Shown: positions 15,359 to 22,671 of the stretch, one piece after another
How the letters are laid out: every line of letters begins with the position of its first letter
Position numbering within the stretch: position 1 is the stretch's first letter
IMG/VR virus record: IMGVR_UViG_3300007162_000416
Span: 1 to 24,971 of that record
DNA length: 24,971 nucleotides
Strand: one strand, 5' to 3'
DNA from: a virus
Notes under the pieces: model-generated
The model's input: the letters and a program-made list of their open reading frames with translations, nothing else
What the model was told of the DNA's origin: nothing
Databases searched by the model: none
Translations under genes and position numbers: made by a program

Positions 15359-15762
15359 TTCCCTGTAATCCTATTTAGCCATTCTGAATCAGACTCATTA
15401 AAGGGTAGCTCTATATATTTAATACCATTTAATTCACACCATTCCAGTTTTTCTTTATCTCTCTTTTTGTGCTTCATGAAGCCTAGGGCATTATTGTGAT
15501 AATGACCAACGAATTTATAGTGTTGTTCTCCATGAACTTCCACACAAGTTCTATTAAGAGGCATATAAAAATCTAAGTACAAAGTCTCAGACTTACGCAA
15601 TATAATTGGAATTTCTTCCAGCAATTGTAGTGTTGGAAACTGGGCAGATAATAAGGCTCTGGCTCTTATATGCAAAGAGGACTTATTAGTAGTCTTTCCA
15701 TGAGCCATATTTCCTGTCAAGTTCCAAGTGTGAGCAATGCCATCCAAGTCCTTTACTAGCAT
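15355..15762 (-). CDS. Vsr/DUF559-like PD-(D/E)XK endonuclease
   Basis: This is a 135-residue protein with the compact Vsr-type nuclease core: YLDFYMPLNR (D64), CVEVHGEQHY (E75, H77, E79, H81), then a basic helix KKRDKEKLEWCELNGIKYIELP (broadly 99-120), which supplies the usual R/K-D-x-x-K and final strand. In this superfamily the acidic D and E-x-H residues bind metal and cut DNA, acting in mismatch nicking, homing or recombination. It starts next to the RecA-like stop and ends in ATGA with the helical gene. A role resolving recombination or replication intermediates is likely; a freestanding homing nuclease is less likely, because it is integrated into the coupled gene chain. Confidence 0.75.
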   Translation of the reverse strand: MLVKDLDGIAHTWNLTGNMAHGKTTNKSSLHIRARALLSAQFPTLQLLEEIPIILRKSETLYLDFYMPLNRTCVEVHGEQHYKFVGHYHNNALGFMKHKKRDKEKLEWCELNGIKYIELPFNESDSEWLNRITGK

Positions 15763-16781
15763 TTGATTCCCATGGTACTCTTGATTGATGCGTTGAGTTT
15801 ACTATATGTTTCCGGATTGTCAAGCAAAAACTGCCTGATTTTTTCGGTGCCTTGCATCTTTGGTTTTTTCTCTGTTCCTTCGTCAACAAAGTCTAAAGTA
15901 TACCAAGCTCCGGCCTTATTGATTAGACCAATATCACAAGCCAACATGATCGATTCAGTATATTGATCAATACCTTGACCATACCTAATATAACTAGTGA
16001 TAGAAGCTCCCGGAGGACCGAGAGCGGAACATAGAACTTGCCATTCTACTTCCTGGCCTATTTGAGTAGCATCTGTTCCGATAATCCATGGCTTAAAAGT
16101 CTTAGCCTTTATCTTAACATCCGTCTGATAAGCAATAGCCTGCCCAGACTTCTCCTTAAATTCTGCACCATATCCCGTTGGATTACCCATAAGATGAGTG
16201 ATACCAATTACAATGTTTTTATTAACAGGTATTACATTTGCTACCTTACGACAAAACTTTGCTAATAATTTAGCGCCGTCTGCACGTTGCATTTTATCCA
16301 TATCACTAGTAATTTCTGCTTCTGTACATAGTGCAGAATATGAGTCTATGATTAATATAGAACCAGGAATTTCATTAATGATTCTTTCTCCAATTTGCAG
16401 ATATTCTTCTGCATGAAGAATTTTACCTTGTTGAGATCCTATAACATCAATCCTATTAAGATCTAATCCTGGAATACCTTCAAGATCTCTCTTTTTTAAT
16501 CTACCCTCAATATTTAGGTAATACACATGACGATCTTTCGCTAAGTCTCCCTTGTACTCGGGTCTTTGTGCGGTAGCGGCAAAAGAAAGAGAGGTCGTGG
16601 TTTTTCCACATTTGGGCTGTCCTGTGAATACCACAAAACTTCCTTCTGGGATACCTCCGTTTAAAACCATATCCAACGATGGGCTTACTGGTATGATAAT
16701 AGACTTTCTATCTACTATAGCATTACCTGATAAGATAATTTCATTTCCAAAATTTTTAGCAACATCTTCTTTAAGACTCAT
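15756..16781 (-). CDS. recA: RecA/UvsX-like recombinase
   Basis: This is a 341-residue RecA-fold ATPase. Walker A is GQPKCGKTT (54-62), the catalytic glutamate lies in YLNIEGR (E92) and Walker B is ILIIDSYSAL (142-151). VIGITHLMGNPTGYG (about 191-205) corresponds to the L1 loop/sensor region, and a lysine-rich strand KIKAKTFKPW follows. The pattern is closer to phage UvsX/RecA proteins than to radA. It should form filaments on single-stranded DNA for strand exchange, replication restart and repair, alongside SSB and the nucleases in this block. The start has AAGGA about 10 nt upstream, inside the end of the preceding gene (11-nt overlap). It is the first large gene after the run of small unknowns. 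Confidence 0.92.
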   Translation of the reverse strand: MSLKEDVAKNFGNEIILSGNAIVDRKSIIIPVSPSLDMVLNGGIPEGSFVVFTGQPKCGKTTTSLSFAATAQRPEYKGDLAKDRHVYYLNIEGRLKKRDLEGIPGLDLNRIDVIGSQQGKILHAEEYLQIGERIINEIPGSILIIDSYSALCTEAEITSDMDKMQRADGAKLLAKFCRKVANVIPVNKNIVIGITHLMGNPTGYGAEFKEKSGQAIAYQTDVKIKAKTFKPWIIGTDATQIGQEVEWQVLCSALGPPGASITSYIRYGQGIDQYTESIMLACDIGLINKAGAWYTLDFVDEGTEKKPKMQGTEKIRQFLLDNPETYSKLNASIKSTMGIKC

Positions 16782-17193
16782 CGTCTAGTTCCTTTAGTTT
16801 TGATAGCAGACTGGTTTTAGGTTGTTCTTTTCTGTAAGTTTTAACTTCTTTACGTTCTATATCTTTGGTAAATTCTGTATTTTCAGAGTCTACTATGGAC
16901 TGGTATTGGTCTATAATAGCCACAAGGTGAGGTGCTCGCAAAGAATAGATTTTTTGTGCTTTGTTGTCTTGTAAAGCTTTGATAATCGCTTTAGGACTGT
17001 ATTTCTTTAATAGTTGATTAGCAGTCCCTATTTGATTTCTATAGTATTTGGACCACTCTGGATTTAACCAAAATCTATGATGTAAATCTAATTTATCTTG
17101 CTTTGCTTTATTTTCACATATTAATTCAGTAATATACTGAGCAGCCGAAACCTTCTTACCATTAGAATACCTAGATGGATAAATATTACTCAT
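16771..17193 (-). CDS. Unknown protein upstream of recA
   Basis: This is a 140-residue basic protein starting MSNIYPSRYSNGKKVSAAQY, then a helix and a W/Y-rich patch (HHRFWLNPEWSKYYRNQIG, about 39-57). A second helical segment includes KKYSPKAIIKAL and SLRAPHLVAIIDQY, and a lysine/glutamate-rich tail follows. The aromatic, basic first half suggests nucleic-acid contact. No known catalytic motif is visible and I do not recognise the family by name. It overlaps the recA start by 11 nt and its own start overlaps the preceding stop by 1 nt, so it is probably made together with the recombinase and may be an accessory factor; this is inference. Confidence 0.78.
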   Translation of the reverse strand: MSNIYPSRYSNGKKVSAAQYITELICENKAKQDKLDLHHRFWLNPEWSKYYRNQIGTANQLLKKYSPKAIIKALQDNKAQKIYSLRAPHLVAIIDQYQSIVDSENTEFTKDIERKEVKTYRKEQPKTSLLSKLKELDDES

Positions 17194-17525
17194 TATTGTT
17201 TTGGTCGGAAAATGCCTGTTTGATGTTTTGGTGTGGCTTTTTGGTTTTTCTTAATATGGTCACTGAGCATAGATGCTTCACCAGTCATAATAGCAACGTT
17301 GTTGGTTTTCTTAACACTTGTTTGTGTTATCATAAGATTTTTAGGGGTAATTTTGGGTTGTTCTTCTTGACTAACCTGAACTGGTTGAACCGGTTGAGGA
17401 AGGTCTGTGTGGACCTCTACCTGCTTTTTAGAAACAGACAGTTCGTTAGCTATAGATTCTATATCATGTCCCTGACTACTTAACCATTTGATTGCATAAA
17501 TTGTTGTTTTATTAATACGAGACAT
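17193..17525 (-). CDS. Small protein with putative helix-turn-helix
   Basis: This is a 110-residue protein. Residues 8-38 (IYAIKWLSSQGHDIESIANE followed by LSVSKKQVEV) have the helix, glycine turn, helix pattern of a helix-turn-helix DNA-binding unit of the sigma/resolvase type. A proline- and glutamine-rich linker (QPVQPVQVSQEEQP) follows, then a C-terminal stretch with VAIMTGEASMLSD and a terminal GIFRPKQ. The tail looks like a short conserved docking motif. It could be a transcription or replication regulator. Both junctions are 1-nt TAATG-type overlaps, placing it within the coupled run of small genes before recA. Confidence 0.72.
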   Translation of the reverse strand: MSRINKTTIYAIKWLSSQGHDIESIANELSVSKKQVEVHTDLPQPVQPVQVSQEEQPKITPKNLMITQTSVKKTNNVAIMTGEASMLSDHIKKNQKATPKHQTGIFRPKQ

Positions 17526-17908
17526 TATGTTAGTTCCCTTTCGGCATTATATAGCCATGAAGAATTTTTTGTTCTAAGAAAATTCAGATATAATTCAAAC
17601 GCTTTTAGATTTACATCGATAAATCTATCATTAGCTCTACATACAGTATCCAAAAATGAAGAGTCTTTATCTTTTCCATAAATAGATAGAGGATTTAATA
17701 ATTTATTATTAATTCCTATCTTAATAGAATATTTGGGCTGAGAATCTAATTTAATAATTTTCTTAGCCACAATATGCTTATTATTTGGATTATTGGTTCT
17801 TGGTAGTCCATTCATATCTACAAAGTCTTCTTGATCTGGAGCAGTATAATACTCTGTATCTATTGTTTCTTGTTTGTTCGGTTTTTGTTGAAATATAAAA
17901 CTATCCAT
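17525..17908 (-). CDS. Unknown protein, paralogue of 18612-19019 product
   Basis: This is a 127-residue protein from the ATG at 17906-17908. I prefer this start to an in-frame ATG four codons upstream because GAGGA lies at the right distance before it. It contains QEDFVD, then NPNNKHIVAKKI, YSIKIGINNKLLNPLSIYG, DTVCRAND and a C-terminal helix with FELYLNFLRTKN. The same order of motifs occurs in the gene at 18612-19019, so the two arose by duplication. No enzyme motif or membrane segment is visible. The fold seems alpha/beta with one conserved cysteine. The function is unknown, and both copies flank two other small genes between recA and the HNH gene. Confidence 0.75.
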   Translation of the reverse strand: MDSFIFQQKPNKQETIDTEYYTAPDQEDFVDMNGLPRTNNPNNKHIVAKKIIKLDSQPKYSIKIGINNKLLNPLSIYGKDKDSSFLDTVCRANDRFIDVNLKAFELYLNFLRTKNSSWLYNAERELT

Positions 17909-18260
17909 TATTGTCCTCATATGCTACTTGGGTAGATGCTAATATACATTGTTCAAGATGTGTGAAAAAAGTTTTCATGAACAGTTCATATTCTTTGTCT
18001 ATAGGAACTGGTATATGAAATTTCTTTGTACAAATTTCTTTTGTACCAACAAGCTCTCCTTTTGAGTTTTCTTCAAATACAGAAGCTGTAATATCAAATA
18101 CTATTTCATGAGGAGAATTAGTAAGTTTAGTTGTGCTATTATAATCTATTAGTTCTTGAAATTCTGTGTATGATTCTTTCGCTACTGTGTGTTCGATAGC
18201 ATCTGTTAGATTTTTAAGTTGTTCAAGGGTCTCGGGTTGTAGCTTTATTTTTTCTACCAT
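17901..18260 (-). CDS. Unknown protein
   Basis: This is a 119-residue acidic protein. It begins with a helix (LQPETLEQLKNLTDAIEHTV), then a strand-rich middle (PHEIVFDITASVFEEN and KKFHIPVPIDKEY) and a C-terminal helix (LFMKTFFTHLEQCILASTQV). No catalytic or metal-binding motif is visible, nor a signal or membrane segment. It sits between the paralogue at 17525 and the zinc-ribbon gene, overlapping the former by 8 nt. The function is unknown; its place in the coupled string suggests an early phage accessory protein. Confidence 0.72.
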   Translation of the reverse strand: MVEKIKLQPETLEQLKNLTDAIEHTVAKESYTEFQELIDYNSTTKLTNSPHEIVFDITASVFEENSKGELVGTKEICTKKFHIPVPIDKEYELFMKTFFTHLEQCILASTQVAYEDNNG

Positions 18261-18261
18261 A

Positions 18262-18609
18262 TCATGTCCATTTAATTTTCTTTTTGGGCTTTTTGATTCT
18301 GTTCATACCCTTTGGGAGTTGTTTCTCTAATTCTGTATCTTTATATTCGTTATGCTTTTCTTGTAAATATTGCTTATGATCATTACTCATTTTATCTCTA
18401 TTACGATTAGCTAAGTCTCCAATCGTTTTGAGTTCGCTATCTGATTTTTTTACAGAGCTAGATATTGTAGACATATCGTCTTCATAAGATCTGTTTGTTT
18501 TTTTAGACTTACAAGACGTACATAAGGGGTGTTCTTCATATTTGTTTATCGTAAAAAATAATTCAAATTTTACTTCACACTGTTCGCACTTATATGTGTA
18601 TGTTGGCAT
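18262..18609 (-). CDS. FmdB-type zinc-ribbon protein
   Basis: This is a 115-residue protein. The N-terminal 42 residues (MPTYTYKCEQCEVKFELFFT with C8-x2-C11, then PLCTSCKSK with C30-x2-C33 and a following NRSYE) match the FmdB/putative regulatory zinc-ribbon family. That family is widespread in bacteria and phages and has no agreed function. The rest is a charged helical tail (about 55-115) ending in lysine-rich KKPKKKIKWT, likely to contact nucleic acid. It lies two bases from the paralogue at 18612. A transcriptional or nucleic-acid-binding role is inferred. Confidence 0.85.
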   Translation of the reverse strand: MPTYTYKCEQCEVKFELFFTINKYEEHPLCTSCKSKKTNRSYEDDMSTISSSVKKSDSELKTIGDLANRNRDKMSNDHKQYLQEKHNEYKDTELEKQLPKGMNRIKKPKKKIKWT

Positions 18610-18611
18610 AA

Positions 18612-19019
18612 TTATTTAATTTGTCTTTCAAGATCCTTGAGACTTTGAGCATTTTGATGTTTTAGAAATGCTATATACTTATCGAATATTGATTTATCCA
18701 CTTCTTTAAAAATCCAGTCATTTTTACAGACGGTATTAATGTGAGAAAATTTAGTTTTATCTTTGATGGAAGAATGTAGATTAATTGGATTATATATTTG
18801 TAAATTTGGATTTATTTTAATATAATACCTATACTGATTAGTCGTATCCTTAAAATGTTTTGGCTTTTTATTCTGTACAGCTTTGGCCGTAACCCTATTA
18901 TCTTGTTCCTCTTTGACTCTGGGATTATTGTCATTATCGATAAAATCTTCTTGACCAGAAAGACAATAAAACATACTTTGAGTATCTGGATTTTGTGTTC
19001 TAAATATGTGTTCAGCCAT
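18612..19019 (-). CDS. Unknown protein, paralogue of 17525-17908 product
   Basis: This is a 135-residue protein. It contains GQEDFIDNDNNPRV, NRVTAKAV, YRYYIKINPNLQIYNPINLH, INTVCKNDWIF and a final helix FDKYIAFLKHQNAQSLKDLE. Each block has a counterpart, in the same order, in the gene at 17525-17908. It has a longer lysine-rich loop in the middle (NKKPKHFKDTTNQ). One cysteine in the TVCK/TVCR motif is kept in both. No known domain is recognised. It lies 10 nt after the HNH nuclease stop. Duplication followed by divergence suggests two versions of one binding activity, perhaps against different targets. Confidence 0.75.
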   Translation of the reverse strand: MAEHIFRTQNPDTQSMFYCLSGQEDFIDNDNNPRVKEEQDNRVTAKAVQNKKPKHFKDTTNQYRYYIKINPNLQIYNPINLHSSIKDKTKFSHINTVCKNDWIFKEVDKSIFDKYIAFLKHQNAQSLKDLERQIK

Positions 19020-19029
19020 TTATCCTATC

Positions 19030-19614
19030 CTATTTAAAATTAATGAACGGTTTCCAAGTCTCTAGTTCTTGTGTCTGGTATATCTTAAGAGCTTCGTTGT
19101 GCCAAGGCAAGTATTTATCAGAATATTTTGGTTCACATGGCATTGTTGCTAATGTCATACCAGCTTCTTCTGGGGTTCTATTGCCTTTTTTAAAGTTACA
19201 CTTAATACAAGATGTTACAATATTAGTCCAATTAGTACACTTTTTTTGTAAAGAGGCTTTATAACGAGACTTAGGGATAACATGATCGTATGTTAACTGA
19301 TTAGGATGAAAATGGTTTTTACAATATTGGCAAGTATGATCATCTCTTAAAAATAAATTACGTCTAGAAAAATGAATTGGCTTATTGTAAAAATTGAAAA
19401 ACTTTATAGTTCTGGCAACAGAAGGAATTTTGTATTTTCTTCCTCCTGTGCCAGTAACGTATGGCTCTTTATGAAAATCTAAAATTTCAATTCCATATTT
19501 TCTCTGATCATTATATGACCTCAAAGACCATATAATAGCCTTTTGCCAATCAACTATAGTGATAGGAGTATAATCAGAGTTTAATAATAAGCATTTATGT
19601 TTTGTCTGACTCAT
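19030..19614 (-). CDS. HNH endonuclease
   Basis: This is a 194-residue protein. The core is RRNLFLRDDHTCQYCKNHF, then LTYDHVIPKSRY and TNIVTSCIKCNFKKGNRTP. It carries zinc-binding C95, C98, C136 and C139, with catalytic D110-H111 and N131, the beta-beta-alpha metal fold that nicks or cuts DNA. The N-terminal part (LLLNSDYTPITIVDWQKAI) is typical of a bacterial and phage HNH family related to restriction and packaging-associated nucleases rather than intron-encoded ones. It starts 20 nt inside the phoH gene, so it is part of the coupled chain and not an obvious late insertion. The role may be host DNA breakdown, recombination or homing; the sequence does not decide. Confidence 0.9.
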   Translation of the reverse strand: MSQTKHKCLLLNSDYTPITIVDWQKAIIWSLRSYNDQRKYGIEILDFHKEPYVTGTGGRKYKIPSVARTIKFFNFYNKPIHFSRRNLFLRDDHTCQYCKNHFHPNQLTYDHVIPKSRYKASLQKKCTNWTNIVTSCIKCNFKKGNRTPEEAGMTLATMPCEPKYSDKYLPWHNEALKIYQTQELETWKPFINFK

Positions 19615-20320
19615 AACTATCTAATCTTTGAAGAATCTTGGATATAATAGGATTTCTGACTATATCCGAAAAGTCTAAACGACTGATCGAGATACCCTCT
19701 ATACCTTCAAGACTGGTCATCATTTCAAAAAATCCTCCACGCATATGTCTTAGTAGGTCTGACTGACTAATGTCTCCTGTCAATACCATTTTACTATTAT
19801 TTCCTATTCTGGTTAATAACATTTTTAACTGATCATAAGAAGCATTCTGACATTCATCAGCAACAATAAAACAATCGTGGAAATTTCTACCTCTCATGAG
19901 TCCTAATGGAACAATTTCAATTTTATTATTTGTCTTTAAACCAGCATATTGACCACCAGAGATAAAATGATGCACTTCGTCTAGTAGTGGTAATAGATAT
20001 GGATGTAATTTTTCTTCTGCTGTTCCTGGTAAATATCCTATTTTTTCGCCAGATTCTACGACAGGTCTGGTGATAATTATTTTCTTAACTTTCTCTTCTA
20101 GTAAATATTCTAATGCCATTCCAACAGCTATGTGCGTCTTACCGCTTCCGGCAGCACCTTGGCAAAATGAAATAGTATTTTCTGCTATATTTCTAATATA
20201 CTGTTTTTGATTTTCGCTGCGAGGTCTTAGTCTGTTTCTATAAAGCTGAGGTACAACCAAATCATGAGTAGCGTCTATAAGCTTTGCTTTCTTCTTTACA
20301 TTTTTATTATTTTTTCTCAA
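19595..20320 (-). CDS. phoH: PhoH-like ATPase
   Basis: This is a 241-residue protein. Walker A is CQGAAGSGKTHIA (53-65), IITRPVVESGEKIGYLPG follows, and Walker B is FIVADECQNAS (151-161), with TGDISQSD as a sensor. The helicase-like PhoH/YlaK family is widespread in bacteria and frequent in phages; RNA-related ATPase activity is proposed. It has no N-terminal KH or PIN domain, so it is the short phage form. The only reasonable start is TTG (20318-20320), preceded by AAGGG at a normal distance, since no ATG comes before Walker A. It lies 23 nt after the reductase stop and overlaps the HNH gene. Confidence 0.93.
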   Translation of the reverse strand: MRKNNKNVKKKAKLIDATHDLVVPQLYRNRLRPRSENQKQYIRNIAENTISFCQGAAGSGKTHIAVGMALEYLLEEKVKKIIITRPVVESGEKIGYLPGTAEEKLHPYLLPLLDEVHHFISGGQYAGLKTNNKIEIVPLGLMRGRNFHDCFIVADECQNASYDQLKMLLTRIGNNSKMVLTGDISQSDLLRHMRGGFFEMMTSLEGIEGISISRLDFSDIVRNPIISKILQRLDSYESDKT

Positions 20321-20343
20321 GTTTTACCCTTTACGAATAGTAG

Positions 20344-22536
20344 TTAAATTAGACAGGCGCCGCCAGCGCAACTAATTTCCTCTATTCCTACGGTATTGTC
20401 TTCGGTCTCAGCCAGTTGCGTATAATCAACCTTCTTAAAGCTTTCGAAAAGATCGCAATAGATTTTCCAATTATAAACATCTTTCATACAGTATGTTAAC
20501 CGTCTAACATCTGTATTAAAATATTTCCCAGCAAAGTTTTTCATTTTTGTGGCAAATAGTAGTTTATCTTCTGAATCACCGTCTTTATATTGGTTCATGG
20601 ACACATAATCACATGCTGCCCATAGATTGTTGTTAAAGCTATTTAGCCCTAATTCAATCAATCCTGAGCACCATAGCGCTGCATCTCCATATTCTTTAAC
20701 GATTTCACGACTAGTATAAACTGTTGTGAATGGAGCTTGTGGATAATCTTTGTCTCCACTTTGAGGAATCAGACTAATACCAGCAAAATATTTACGATTA
20801 TCATAAATATATTTGGTAACATCGTCCCATTCATCGGGCTTAACAGTTACTGTATTGCTAACGTTATGGCTTAAATATTCCTGTGTGCATAATGCTCTGT
20901 TTTTACCAGAATGAACCCAATTCTTCTGAGTGTCCTTTACAATAGACAACATTTCTACTGCTGGTAACTGATTCTTAAGCTTGGCACCATCTGGAACTTC
21001 AATTGGAAATTTAACAACTTCATCAGTATTGTTTGCTGACCATGAAGATTTCTCACAAGCCTGTGGGTTTAGTTTCTTAAAGTGTTGGTATGGAGCTTCT
21101 AAAACATTGGCCTGTACATGGCGTATGTATCGTTTAGCGTGATGAGGATGTATACCGGACGATGTTCCTAGCATACTTGAAGACGTTCCTTCTGGTTTTA
21201 AACAGGTGACTCTTGCCGCTTGGTTAATATTGATTTTTTGAGCAATTTTCTTATTTGTTTCAACAGCAATTTTTGCTCCTTTTGTCAATACCTTTTCAGA
21301 TAATACTAGATCATGTTTTTCCATAGTTCCAGTAAGAGAAACGCCTAGTAAAGCCTCTCTCTCAAAAATACGCTGACTAATATCTCCTAGATATGCTAGT
21401 GTCGTAAAGCCAGCCTGTAGAGTACCTATGATCGCTGCTGCTCTACATCTTTCATAAAAATCTTCTTCATCAACCACGCTTGAACAATTAATTGTCGATA
21501 AATTGCATCCTTGCCATCCGCTCTTTTGTGTTTCTTCATCAACAGGCCACATACCAATCTCTACACATGGATTGAAAATCATTTCTGTTGATTCGCTCCA
21601 AATAAATCCCGGTTCACCAAATTCTTTTACAGATTGCATAAGAGTATTGAATTCGTCAAAAGTTGTTTCTTGCTTTAGTAGTAATGCTGAGTTATTACTT
21701 CGTGCTCTTTGTGGATTATCAAGATACCAATTACCGGTTTTAGCCTTGGCCATTTCTTCATCATCATGACTAAATAATGCTAAAGAAGCACTTCTACGAA
21801 CACCACCAGATAGCACAGCATCACTACTATGCATAACAATATCATAAGCATCAATTGGACGTAATTTTTTCTGTCCAGCAGCCACACATCTGTCTAATAA
21901 GGCTCTGATTTTTTCTAGACCATTTGCTAATGGCTCATATCCAGGAGCTTTGCCTACTCCAGAAGCTAATGAAGAACCCTTTGGACGAATATTAGAATAA
22001 TCGAATGCTATATGACAATTTTTGTATTGTTTAAATTCTTCTACCGGCTTACTAAAATATGAACTTAGTAAAACACCGAGAGCATCTGACCATCCCTCTA
22101 TGGAATCGTCTATAACATATTTTGTACAAATACCTTCTTCCACGTTGTGTTCAAGAGATGGTAGTTTGGCAACGTGGTGCTTTTGTACACTAAATCCTGT
22201 TCCACTACCACATAGCAATAGCCAAAAACACTCTTGGAAAAATCTTAGTCTATCACAATAAGAACTAGTGCAATTATATATCTTTGCATGTCTCTTGAGT
22301 ATTGGATCTCCTCCGAACTGGAGTGCCCTTTGACTCCCAAGAACTTTCTTCTTATACATCGCATCATATGCCCAATTAATTTCGTCGGAAATGTCTTTAT
22401 CAGCATACTTTGTATGCATCATATTTTTAACTCGTTCAACTGCCTCTTTCCATGTTTCACGACGATTTTGGTTTTCTAACCAACGAGCATACTTGCTAAC
22501 AAATGTATAATTCTGTAATTCTTGAAGAGCCGACAT
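20344..22536 (-). CDS. nrdJ: Class II (cobalamin-dependent) ribonucleotide reductase
   Basis: This is a 730-residue protein, close to the monomeric RTPR of Lactobacillus leichmannii (739). IYNCTSSY carries redox C89, FNPCVEIGM carries N322, thiyl C324 and E326, and QGCNLSTIN carries the second redox C344. ARVTCLKPEGTSSSMLGTSS is the phosphate-binding loop, and the C-terminal SCAGGACLI (C723, C728) is the mobile thiol pair that reloads the active site. No small subunit gene is needed or present. It reduces ribonucleotides using adenosylcobalamin, so it works with or without oxygen but depends on host or environmental B12. The start has AGGAGA immediately upstream. A 135-nt leader precedes it. 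The downstream phoH and upstream dCMP deaminase fit a nucleotide-supply block. Confidence 0.96.
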   Translation of the reverse strand: MSALQELQNYTFVSKYARWLENQNRRETWKEAVERVKNMMHTKYADKDISDEINWAYDAMYKKKVLGSQRALQFGGDPILKRHAKIYNCTSSYCDRLRFFQECFWLLLCGSGTGFSVQKHHVAKLPSLEHNVEEGICTKYVIDDSIEGWSDALGVLLSSYFSKPVEEFKQYKNCHIAFDYSNIRPKGSSLASGVGKAPGYEPLANGLEKIRALLDRCVAAGQKKLRPIDAYDIVMHSSDAVLSGGVRRSASLALFSHDDEEMAKAKTGNWYLDNPQRARSNNSALLLKQETTFDEFNTLMQSVKEFGEPGFIWSESTEMIFNPCVEIGMWPVDEETQKSGWQGCNLSTINCSSVVDEEDFYERCRAAAIIGTLQAGFTTLAYLGDISQRIFEREALLGVSLTGTMEKHDLVLSEKVLTKGAKIAVETNKKIAQKININQAARVTCLKPEGTSSSMLGTSSGIHPHHAKRYIRHVQANVLEAPYQHFKKLNPQACEKSSWSANNTDEVVKFPIEVPDGAKLKNQLPAVEMLSIVKDTQKNWVHSGKNRALCTQEYLSHNVSNTVTVKPDEWDDVTKYIYDNRKYFAGISLIPQSGDKDYPQAPFTTVYTSREIVKEYGDAALWCSGLIELGLNSFNNNLWAACDYVSMNQYKDGDSEDKLLFATKMKNFAGKYFNTDVRRLTYCMKDVYNWKIYCDLFESFKKVDYTQLAETEDNTVGIEEISCAGGACLI

Positions 22537-22671
22537 ATTATCTCCTATTGATTAGTACTAGTAGTCCAGTGAGAGTGGCAACTTCAAAATGATGATTGAT
22601 CATATTTGTGTCACCAGTAAAAAAATGATAAAAATACAGTATATATAATATGTAAAAGCATGTTCTTGTAA
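22537..22671 (-). other. Leader region between dCMP deaminase and nrdJ
   Basis: This 135-nt stretch is the longest gap in the window. It starts with a weak hairpin TCTTG-ATTA-CAAGA overlapping the end of the deaminase gene, followed by an AT-rich run (TATTATATATA and a T7 tract). A poor promoter match (TTGATT at 22670-22675, TATTAT at 22645-22650, 19-nt spacer) could drive nrdJ. Two mini-ORFs lie here (22611-22661 and 22538-22603). No convincing cobalamin riboswitch, tRNA or strong terminator is seen. Confidence 0.5.
22538..22603 (-). CDS. Possible 21-residue leader ORF before nrdJ
   Basis: An ATG at 22601-22603 opens 22 codons ending in TAA two bases before the nrdJ ATG. GGTGA sits 7 nt before it. 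The peptide starts MINHHFEVATLTG and ends INRR, and its last sense codons are the AGGAGA ribosome site of nrdJ. Translation of this ORF would therefore occupy or expose that site, which is a known layout for translational control. It may equally be a chance ORF in a short AT-rich gap. Confidence 0.3.
   Translation of the reverse strand: MINHHFEVATLTGLLVLINRR

Noticed and set aside
17525-17920. ATG at 17918-17920 as the start of the paralogue gene
   Set aside because: The ATG four codons downstream has GAGGA at proper spacing, whereas that sequence would lie inside the coding region if the first ATG were used.
22537-22671. Cobalamin riboswitch before the B12-dependent reductase
   Set aside because: The gap is too short for the full motif and the conserved core elements are not found in order; only short GGTGA and GCCACT matches occur.
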